This document shows, in pieces, positions 55,790 through 64,000 of a DNA stretch of 64,000 nucleotides. The DNA is from Brasenia schreberi (taxonomy: Eukaryota > Streptophyta > Magnoliopsida > Nymphaeales > Cabombaceae): NCBI GenBank assembly GCA_036023115.1, contig JAYKKT010000056.1, positions 1,382,001-1,446,000 on the forward strand, given 5' to 3'. The notes below the pieces were generated by a model. It was not told the origin of the DNA. It did no database searches and saw only the letters and a program-made list of their open reading frames with translations. Made by a program: the position numbers and the translations under genes. Position 1 is the first letter of the stretch; every line of letters begins with the position of its first letter.

Positions 55790-57318
55790 GCTACTGGGAC
55801 AAAGGTTTAAGCATAGTCAATTCCATATTCTTGGGCATAACCTTTAGCAACTAGTCTAGCCTTGTATCTCTCAATGTGACCATTGCTACGAGTTTTGATT
55901 TTATAGACCCATCGACATCCAATGATTTTCTTATCCTTTGGGGTGCAATTATCCATGTTTGAGCCTTGTCTAGGGCGTTTAGTTCATCTTTCATAGCATC
56001 TTCCCATTCTGGGATACCTTTAGCTTGATGATAGAACCTAGGTTCCTTAACCTGACGAAGGGTGGCAATCAAATTTTTTCATTGTGGTTCAAAAGATTCA
56101 TAGGATACAAATCGCTGGGGAGGTTTTGGTTCGATAATTGATTGGGTATTAACAGTTGTGTGTGAAGTGTCATTGTCTTCAACAGGTCTTTCTTGAAGAT
56201 CTTGACGATATACTAAGTCACAATCATCTTCCTCTTCTAGTTTAAAAGAATCTTGAGGAATGACAGGTTCAGAATTCTCCAAGGGTTTGGGATCATAATA
56301 AGTGTCATTCTCAAAACATTTTACATCTTTAGACATATAATTTGTCTTCTATGGGATCGAAACACCTATAACCCTTCTTGTCAATGCCATAACCAAGGAA
56401 TACACATTCAATAGCTCTAGGTTACAGTTTATCATTCTTGTCTGTATACACAAAACATCTACATCCAAAAACTCTAAGTCATTCATAGTATGGAGGGATA
56501 TTGTACAATTTTTTAAAAGGTGAAGTATTTTCAAGATTGGATGAAGGCATTCTATTTATAAGATATACTACAGTAAGAGTAGCTTCGGACCCATAAGTAT
56601 TTAGGAACCCTACTAGCAATTAACATAGTTCTATAAGTTTCAATAATATATCTATGTTTCCTTTCCGCTAGACCATTTTGTTGGGGTGTTTTAGTGCATG
56701 ATTTTTTATGAAAGATGTCATTTGCTTCAATAAATTTTTGAAATTCATTAGACATATTATCCTCTCGAATCGGATCTAAAGATTTTAATGGTGGCTTCAA
56801 ATTGATTTTTGATCATATTACAAAAAACTACAAATTTTTCAAATACTTCGGATTTATGTTATCCATGTAAAACGAGTAAAGTCATCCACAAAAATTACAT
56901 GGTATTGAACTCCTCCTTTGGAGACAACGGGCGCGGGGCCCCAAACATCCGAATGTATTAGATCAAAAGCTTTGTTGGGTACATAATTTCTTTCTCTAAA
57001 AGGAAGATGATGCATTTTTCCAAGAATACAATCTTTATATTCAAACTTTTTCTCTCTAATTGTTTTCATCAATGGAATATTACATAATTTTTAAGAGTCC
57101 AAGTGTCGAAGTCTTTTATGCCAAAGAGTAACATCTTGAGCTACGTTACAAAACTCAAAATTTGGCATAACAAGGTAATCCATTTTGTATAGTCCACTTT
57201 CTTTATGGTCTTGACCAATCACCTTCCTCGATAGGTGATCCAGCACCACATAATGTTTGGATGAGAAAGTGACTATACAATTATTATCACATATTTGAGC
57301 AACCGAAAGTAAGTTCAA
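55790..57318 (-). pseudogene. Copia Y GAG-pre-integrase, integrase and linker
   Basis: Minus strand. 57091-57318 has MNLLSVAQICDNNCIVTFSS and LWHKRLRHLDS (the zinc-site His). 56854-57072 has CILGKMHHLPF, DLIHSDVWGPAP and FVDDFTRFTWIT (catalytic Asp). 56552-56800 has TPQQNGLAERKHR (catalytic Glu), with the second Asp region altered near 56780. 56079-56534 is the acidic linker, and 55851-56072 has [18 protein letters not shown], the front of the RT. Frames are separated by stops or shifts. Confidence 0.87.
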
Positions 57319-57338
57319 ATTAAGTTTAGGTATAAGAC

Positions 57339-58470
57339 TTACATTTTGAATTTTAAAATTTTCTTTTCAAAGTTTCCTATTTTTTTGATTTTGAGTTTTG
57401 TTCCATCGGCCGTAAACACATGTTTTCCAATGGTTTCACAAGAATTAATCAAAGCATCTTCACTATGTGTCATATGAAAAGATGCACCAGAATCTAAAAA
57501 CCAAGACATACCTTGAGAAGTGGATAGTGTATTTTCGGAGATGCTTGCTTTCTCCTTGAAAATTTCTTCTATGTACGCTTTGATGTTGTTAGGCGAGACA
57601 CTTCCTTCTTCTACGACTCCTACGTTTCCATTCAATTTCCGAAGTAGAGGATAAGTGGTTTTGATGTGTCCACTTTCCTTGCAATAATGACAAATAATGT
57701 CTTTGTTGGTCTTCATTGTTCTTTGCATGCGGAGGCTTGTAGGTCTTCAAGTTTGCTCCCGGCTTTGATGCGGCAAGCACGACTTCCTTGGCCACATTCA
57801 TATTCTTCAATCTTTTTTCTTCCATAACAAGATCGGATAAAAAGGAATCTCTTCTAGGTCTAGTTTTTCTATGTATAAGGTTTGATCTAATATTTTCAAA
57901 CTCGTCTCTTAACCCACGCATAAACAAGAAGAAATATTGATTGTTTAGAAATTACTGAAATTCATTTAATTTATGAAGATTTTCAAATTTATTAAAACTT
58001 CTTAATTGAGTCCATAACTCCGAAAATTCATTATGGTAGTCTCTAATGCTTTGGTTCCCTTGTTTAAGCATGATCATTCTTTTCGTTAGCTCAATTTGAA
58101 AAACAAAATCGTCTTGAGAATGAAGTTTTTTAAGTATTTCTAAGTTTCAAAAGCGTTTTCAAAAGCACTAATCCTATTCCTAAGCTTTTCATTCACATTT
58201 TGGCAAATAATTCATGTAATTTTTGCATTAATCTTTTCCCACAATTTCAAATCTAACTTGTATTTTTCATGAGCTTTGACGATTTCATCATCATCCAAAC
58301 TATCAATATTCAAAGTTGGTTCCTTTATGGTTCCATTGATATAATCCCAAAAATCTTTTGACAAAAAATACTTTTTCATGGTTCTAGCCCAACTTTGGTA
58401 ACATTTTGGGTTTAGGATACATTTAAACGACTCGTTTTTACCTTCTATTTTGTGCAAAATCAAAAATTAT
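57339..58470 (-). pseudogene. Copia Y gag and protease
   Basis: Minus strand. Gag starts near 58470 (KIEGKNESFKCILNPKCYQS then WARTMKKYFL, 58212-58463) and the middle is broken at about 57940-58200. 57589-57927 has the helix FMRGLRDEFENIRSNLIH. The zinc knuckle CHYCKESGHIKTTYP has lost its last Cys (Tyr). The protease core WFLDSGASFHMTHS is at about 57455-57515. Confidence 0.87.
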
Positions 58471-58552
58471 GCACTAACCTCAAGTTTGGTGTAATTCTTC
58501 AAATTTTGCACCGGTAGCACGCTTCCCAATGCACTCAATTTCTTCGATCCGA

Positions 58553-58565
58553 GGCTCTGATACCA
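58553..58565 (-). promoter_or_regulatory. Primer-binding site of copia Y
   Basis: Minus-strand TGGTATCAGAGCC directly after the 5' LTR, a perfect initiator-Met type copia site. Confidence 0.92.
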
Positions 58566-58954
58566 TGTAAATATTTGTCGATAGTTGAAGGTTGATACTT
58601 CACGAATCAAATCCACCAAATCACTAAGAGTCAAATGACATTCAAGTATGAATGTCGATGTTCAAGTATAACAAACAAGAGAGCGGAAGCCTACACAAAC
58701 AAGTCAAAAGCAGTGCCAAGACTGCATACCTTATTCATGATTTGAGATAGTATTTATAGATGTTACAAGGTGTGAGAAATAATGAACAAAGAACAAAGAA
58801 AAGTGTACTAGTGGTGGCTGGCCTGCACTAGCCGTTGGCCAATAGTTGGCATTGCTGTGGCCCTTGTTCCAAACAGAGGTTGCACGGGCCCTATTAGCCC
58901 GTGCCCCTATTACATTAACAAGGTTCTTCTCGTCTTTAAATCCTAAAATACACA
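58566..58954 (-). repeat. 5' LTR of copia Y
   Basis: 389 bp, plus strand TGTAAATATT to AAATACACA. It abuts the primer site at 58565 and copia X sequence at 58955. Its promoter would read leftward. Confidence 0.88.
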
Positions 58955-60270
58955 TCTAGATGGAGAAAAAGAAAAAGTGGCTGAACAATTCAAATCTCTT
59001 ATCAAGGTTCACAACAAGTTAACTGAGAATTTGGGAATATAAATCATTGAAATTTTTTGTTAGAATTTCTCCTTTTCCTTTTATGGGAACTAAGGAGCCA
59101 TTTGCCACTTTCACGTACTATGGTACGAGAGTAGTTTCATACCTTATAAGGTTTTACCATATGATCGGTGGCTCCATAATCTATAAACAAAAAATTAGAA
59201 TATATAGAGTCTTTTAGAAAGAAGTTACCATTGAAGTTGCACGAAGTGGGGAAATTTGTTTCATTTTTAGGTGAGGACGTAGAGGGTTGTTCACGCAGTT
59301 TGGATTCAATTTTTGCAAGTTTCTTCTTTAGTTTTATCATTTTATCCATGGAACTAGGTTCAACTTTCTTCTCACTCATGGCTGTCATATGACTACCATA
59401 GTCTTTGTAGTCTGTTGGCTTTTCAATAATTTCCCAACAATGTTTGCGGGTGTGTCTTCTTTCCTTGCAATGTGTGCATTATAGTTTGCTCTTGTTCTCA
59501 TAATTTTAATATCGTCTTCTTTCTCTACTTCTAGTTGAATATCTTTCTTGTTGAAAATTGATGTGTCCTCTACCAACAAATGCAGATTTTTCAGTTTCAA
59601 TATGCTCTCCTTTTTCTAAATTCCTTCTATCTTCTTCTCTCGATAAAAGGGAATATACAGTTCCCACTGAAGAAAGTTCTTTGCTTAGAATATTCAGCTT
59701 AATTGATTCATACTTAGGAGCTTTTCTCATAAAAGATCAAACACCTTTTGAATCTCACCATCGGCTTTTCTCTCTTTCATAAAGTGGCTACACTTATTTT
59801 CCACAATATATCTTTGTTCACTACAAAGCCCCTTGAGTTCTCCATAATATTCCCTTATAGATCTGTCTCCTTGCGATATTTCTTTATTTTTTCGAGAATT
59901 TCATACTCCTTGGTTATATTTCTTTGTCTTGAATATGCTTCCTTCAGTGCAGACTAGATTTTTGTTGCCGATTCTATGTACATAAATGTTTTACTAATGG
60001 AGGGATTCATTGATTGAATTAACCAAGAACTCACCAATGCGTCATCTTTAGATCATTACTCAAAATCTAAACTATCTTCGCTTGGTCGAATATGATTTGC
60101 CTTGATCATTGATAGTTTTTCTCGAGATCTTAAGAAAAGTTTAATCGATCGTGCCCATTCTCTATAATTTCTACCTTCCACAAGAATATTTGTTACTTTA
60201 AAGGGTTCAAATTTTTTATCATTGTCATACTCAATAACGTGGGATTCCTCCTTCAATATTCATCTTCTTT
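58955..60270 (-). pseudogene. Copia X gag and protease
   Basis: Minus strand from about 60270. Gag N-terminus with FKVTNILVEGRNYREWARSI (60056-60256). A degraded capsid follows (59506-59730: NILSKELSSVGTVYSLLSREE), then a zinc knuckle CTHCKERRHTRKHC near 59435-59480 with all four ligands, Lys/Glu-rich spacers, the protease core FIDYGATDHMV (Tyr in place of the usual Ser) in 59137-59388, and a start of GAG-pre-integrase cut by copia Y at 58955. Confidence 0.85.
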
Positions 60271-60328
60271 AATGATCATAAATTGATGCCACAACAGGGA
60301 AGAATCGTTGTTTGTTTCTTTTTTTAAA

Positions 60329-61820
60329 AGAGGCTCTTAAACATACGAATCTTAAACATACGAAGAGTGGTAAATCGGTAGGACCAAAGAATATTCCTAT
60401 AGAAGTTTGGAAAATACTAGGAGAAATCAGAATCACCTTGTTCACAAGACTATTTAATCAAATATGGAGAAACCAAAAGATGCCCGAGGAATGGAGAGCG
60501 AGTACACTTATACCCATATATAAGAACAAGGGAGACATTTAGAATTGCGCGAATTATCGAGGTATCAAGTTAATGAGTCATACTATGAAATTGTGGGAAA
60601 GAATTATTGAACGTAGGTTAAGACAAGTATCAAGTACAACCGAGAACCAATTTAGATTCATGTCATGCATATCTACTCTTGAAGCAATTCACCTTTTGAG
60701 ACGTCTTATGAAACATTTTAGAGCAAAAATAAAAGACCTTCACATGATATTTATTGATCTAGAAAAAGCTTACGATAGGGTACCGAGGGAGGTTCTTTGG
60801 AGAACCTTGAAAAAAAGAGGTATCTCATTGACATACATTAACCTTATAAGAGACATGTACGATGGTGCAAAAACATGTGTGGGGACTCATGAAGGAATGA
60901 CAAACTTCTTTGAAGTTAATATTGGGTTACATCGAGGATCAACTTTAAGTCCATACTTATTTATAATGGGTTTTAATGAGTTAACAAAACATATTCAAGA
61001 TAAAGTACTTTGGTGTATGATGACATTGTGTTAGTGGAGGAGTCTAAGGAAAAAGTTAATAGAAAATTGGAACTATAGAGAGAAACATTAGAAGCAAAGG
61101 CATCTGACTTAGTAGAACAAAGACAGAATATATGGAATGTAAATTTGATCATTTGGTTACTTTAGAGGACATAGAAATTAAAATTGGCACATTGCATCCC
61201 CTAAAAGGAAAGTTTTAAATACCTAGGGTCAATTTTTTGGAGTGATGGAAGAATTGATGGAGATGTTACGCATAGAATTAATGCTGGTTGGTTAAAATGG
61301 AGAGGAGCATCAAGTATTCTTCGTGATAAGAAGATACCATTAAAGTTAAAAAGTAAATATTATAGAGCAACAATTAAACCTACCATGTTTTATGGTTCTG
61401 AGTGTTGGGCAGTTAATCATCAACATGTGCAAAAGATGTCTCTGACAGAAATGAAGATATTGAGATGGATGAGTGGTCATATAAGAAAAGACCGTATACA
61501 TAATGAGGTTATTAGAAACAAATTAGGGGTGGCACCAATAGAGGATAAAATGAGAGAATATCGTTTAAGATGGTTTGAACATATAGAAAGAAGATCAAAA
61601 GAAGAACCTGTAAGAAGGTATGAAAAACTAAATTTGGAAAGTATTAAAAGAGGTAGAGGACGATAACAAAAGTGTTGGAAAGAAACAATAAAGAATGATC
61701 TAGCTTATTGGGAGTTAACTGCTAACATGGCACATGATAGGGCTCAGTGGAAACCAAGAATTCATGTTAGCCGACCCTGTCTAGTATGGGAAAGGGCTTA
61801 GTTGTTGTTGTTGTTGTTGA
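60329..61820 (+). mobile_element. RTE LINE G, 5' truncated, in the leader of copia X
   Basis: Plus-strand RTE from the RT front ([20 protein letters not shown], 60312-60542) through 60573-61034 ([33 protein letters not shown]) and the C-terminal section 61385-61666 ([36 protein letters not shown]) to a clean TTG-repeat tail ending at about 61819. The FADD region is deleted (VLWCM is followed by MTLC). About 1.5 kb. The ends give no clear target duplication because the left flank is itself TTG-rich. Confidence 0.9.
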
Positions 61821-61967
61821 GTTGTGCTGCTATCACTAGGTTGACCACCTGTCGCCGCTAGCCAGATTGGGACACCAGAAGGTCTGCCATGAGATCTTAC
61901 TGATGTCTTGCTATTGGTGCCAATGAGATGTTTACTTACCTTTCTCGTCTAAATCCGTCATGAAAAA

Positions 61968-61978
61968 CTTTGATACCA
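61968..61978 (-). promoter_or_regulatory. Primer-binding site of copia X
   Basis: Minus-strand TGGTATCAAAG directly after the 5' LTR, initiator-Met type with one change. Confidence 0.85.
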
Positions 61979-62224
61979 TGTAGAAAAACAGCGAACAATC
62001 AACTAATATGCACCATAAATATGATAGAAGATGGTGGGGAGGATCTGCTGTTTAAGGTACAACCGTTTCGAGACCAACATTATAATGTTTAGTTCTACAA
62101 TTATGCCATTAAAGAACTGATTTTAAAGCTACCTTTAAAAATAACAACTTAATAAACATAAAGCAACAATTTAATAGAACTTCTCAATGTGCAGATCATC
62201 TTGATTCTTTCGAGACTCAGAACA
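61979..62224 (-). repeat. 5' LTR of copia X
   Basis: 246 bp, plus strand TGTAGAAAAACAG to cagaACA. It aligns with 50883-51135 with many substitutions, so X is old. AGAAC follows at 62225. Confidence 0.88.
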
Positions 62225-62988
62225 AGAACTTTAGAAAAAAGAGGTATCCTGTTGGCATAGCACAAACATGTGTTAGGACCCATAAAGAAAAAAAGTTAAT
62301 AGGAAATTGGAACTATGAAAAGAAACATTAGAAAGTAAAGGCTTTTGACTCAGTAGAACAAAGACAAAATATATAGAATGCAAGTTTGATCATTTGGTTA
62401 TTTCAAATGACAAAGATTGAGATTGACATATGTTGTATCTCTTGTAAAGAAAGTTTTAAATAATTAGGGTCAATTTTTCAGATTGATGAAAAAATTGATG
62501 GAGATGTTACACATACAATTAATGTAGGTTGATTAAAACGGAAAGGTGTATTAGGTATTTTATGTAATAAGAATATACTATTAAAGTTTAAAGGTAAATA
62601 TTATGGAGGAAGAATTCAACTTGCTATGTTTTATGGCTTTGAATGTTGGGTAGTTAATTATCAACATGTATAAAAGATTTTTGTGGCAAAAATGAAGATA
62701 CTGAGATGAAAGAGTGGTCACACAAGGAAAGATCATATATATAATGAGGTTATTAGAAATAAATTGAGAGTGACAACAATAGACAAAATAAGGGAAAATC
62801 GCTTAAGATGGTTTGGACATATATAAGGACTACCAAAGGTTCTATGGAAAAGTGTTGGAAGACACAATAAAGAATGATCTAACTTATGTGGAGTTAATTG
62901 TTAGCATGACACAAGATCAAGCTCTATGAAAACAAAGAATCCATGTAGCCGACTTCATCTAGTATGGAAAAAGGCCTAGTTGTTGTTG
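62225..62988 (+). mobile_element. RTE LINE F, second part (late RT to tail)
   Basis: Resumes exactly where the first part stopped (AGAACtttagaaaaaagagg). It runs through degenerate RT and C-terminal sequence (aattgatggagatgttacac, atattatggagg, caacatgtataaaagat) to ttagttgttgttg. The flank ggtttctcaa at 62988-62997 repeats the GTTTCTC before 48708, confirming one insertion. The catalytic FADD segment is deleted. Confidence 0.87.
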
Positions 62989-62996
62989 GTTTCTCA

Positions 62997-64000
62997 AAAT
63001 TGTAAATGAAATCCCTTGATGTGCACTACGCAGATGTTCAAGGTCTAAAAGTATGTGAGGCATAGCGCTGAGTTTTTCAAAAAAGATGTATAAATTCGAA
63101 AATCTTGGGTGTGATGATATGCAAGTTGTACTCTCATTTGATGAATTACATTTAATAATTTTATAAATATCATGAATGTGTTTTCCACATAACAAAATAT
63201 GGCTTTTACGTCTCAGAAGGCTTAAAAGGATTCATTTGCTCCTAGAGAACTGAGTAGCATGCGTTTGTCATCTTAACATAATGTTTGATCTAGTAAATCT
63301 TATTGTTTAGCTTGCCAAGCGTCTCTGAACCATTGCTAGTAAATCTTGTAAAATTGGTAAATAAATGGTTCATGGTTGAGGTTCGCAGTGCTGGGCCATC
63401 CAGGAAAAAAAAATTGTATTAATTTTTTAGTACCACTTGGTATGTCTGTCTTGTTAGGGGCTGAGATATCACGTACACAAAAAATAAGTAGCCTGAACAG
63501 TGCAAGATAAGTGCCTAGATTTAAGAACTGCACATGGATATTGTCCTTTTTGTCTCCTTATGTGCGACGTCTCTGTTATGTACTACATATGTGCAATTGA
63601 ATCCATACAGTTTATTGACGTTTTGCTTTCTGAATTCTTGTTCTGCAATTCTATCTTTTGGTGTTTGTGTAAAATGATGAAACTAGTATTCTAACCAATA
63701 ACAGCCTCATACAACAACTAAAGCGAAACACAAAAGACTATTAAGATTTTAAGTGTGGGTGGAATTGATTGTATTGTTTCAATAGGAACGCTTGCATCTT
63801 TCAGGCCGAACTGTTGAGGCTGCTGTAAAATGCCTATGGGAAATAGGTTGGGGAGAAACTAAGCGAGATTGAACATGGGAGCACATTAGGAGTTGAGTCA
63901 TATATCCCCTTATGATCCGTCAGGTCTACAGGTTTCTGTTAGTCTGACAATGCTGTAGATTACAACAGATGAACTGCACTTCCCTGAACAAGTCCCTTAA
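62997..64000 (+). other. Unassigned sequence at window end, possible stray exon
   Basis: No transposon recognised. After an acceptor-like gtttcaatag, a 28-codon frame (63786-63869: ERLHLSGRTVEAAVKCLWEI then GWGETKRD and TGA) looks protein-like but belongs to no part of the omega-amidase and to no family I can name. The rest is AT-rich non-coding sequence. If the host gene continues, this is still its sixth intron. Confidence 0.35.

Larger units (their letters stand above)
54522..58954 (-). mobile_element. Ty1/copia element Y nested in copia X, 3' LTR mostly deleted
   Basis: Minus strand: 5' LTR 58566-58954, primer site 58553-58565, gag, protease, GAG-pre-integrase, integrase, RT and RNase H in copia order to 54555, then a 33-bp LTR remnant. 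It interrupts X inside GAG-pre-integrase: X reads NCSATFSFSPSR to the right of Y, and TFGRGELRNGLYI to the left, as expected for continuous X sequence. It has longer open frames than any other copia here, so it is the youngest of the three, but is still frameshifted. Confidence 0.9.
50883..62224 (-). mobile_element. Ty1/copia element X, host of three nested insertions
   Basis: Minus-strand copia with LTRs at 50883-51135 (3') and 61979-62224 (5'), an initiator-Met primer site 61968-61978, gag-protease 58955-60270, RT end and RNase H 51220-52140 and a purine tract 51136-51151. Between GAG-pre-integrase and mid RT its own sequence is lost or replaced by hAT copy 3 (52141-54480) and copia Y (54522-58954). 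RTE fragment G sits in its leader (60329-61820). It lies inside LINE F with AGAAT/AGAAC duplications. Confidence 0.88.

Noticed and set aside
50890..62225. A 6-bp repeat GAACAA as target duplication of copia X
   Set aside because: Aligning the two LTRs and the primer-site position shows the LTR starts 13 bases earlier (50883 and 61979), and LINE F continuity fits AGAAT/AGAAC instead. The GAACAA match is coincidental.

Overview
This window is nuclear DNA of a flowering plant, probably not a grass. The evidence is one intron-rich host gene with GT-AG splice sites and a predicted plastid transit peptide, AT-rich spacers with dinucleotide microsatellites, and an exceptional load of transposable elements: RTE-clade LINEs, Ty1/copia elements, a large solo LTR and hAT elements. 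No prokaryotic gene, CRISPR array or tRNA gene was seen. The species cannot be named from the sequence. Layout. 1-1444 is the 5' half of an RTE LINE (minus). 1445-4150 is spacer with microsatellites and no recognised gene. 4150-13000 is a decayed copia element (V, minus) carrying an internal duplication and split at 7476-10253 by a 2.8-kb solo LTR with a CATCT target duplication. 13485-19536 is a structurally complete but dead copia element (W, plus) with GTATT target duplications. 19542-22800 is spacer. The host gene, a plastid-type omega-amidase of the nitrilase family (NIT2/At5g12040-like), starts at 22951. Its six visible exons end at 48510, and the C-terminal exons are not in the window. 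The introns hold most of the remaining sequence. Intron 1 (about 2.0 kb) has a tandem duplication and two small RTE 3'-end pieces. Intron 2 (about 10.8 kb) has two related repeats, two RTE LINEs tail to tail (a long inverted repeat) and a partial hAT element. Intron 4 (about 11.4 kb) has a chimera of RTE 5' end, 5S rRNA and RTE 3' end that is split by a 3.2-kb hAT element, then a hAT-type MITE, an internally deleted RTE, and a 206-bp mini-RTE that keeps only the two ends of the LINE. The DNA after exon 6 holds a deep nest: an RTE LINE (48708-62988) was entered by copia X (50883-62224), which in turn holds a rearranged hAT copy, copia Y and another RTE fragment. The most unusual items are the 5S/RTE chimera and the mini-RTE. 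Together they suggest a non-autonomous, LINE-mobilised type of element made from both RTE ends with or without captured 5S RNA. The RTE machinery (endonuclease and reverse transcriptase of copies such as LINE C) is the likely source of these short elements. Nearly all transposon genes here carry stops, frameshifts or deletions, while the visible host exons are clean and in phase.
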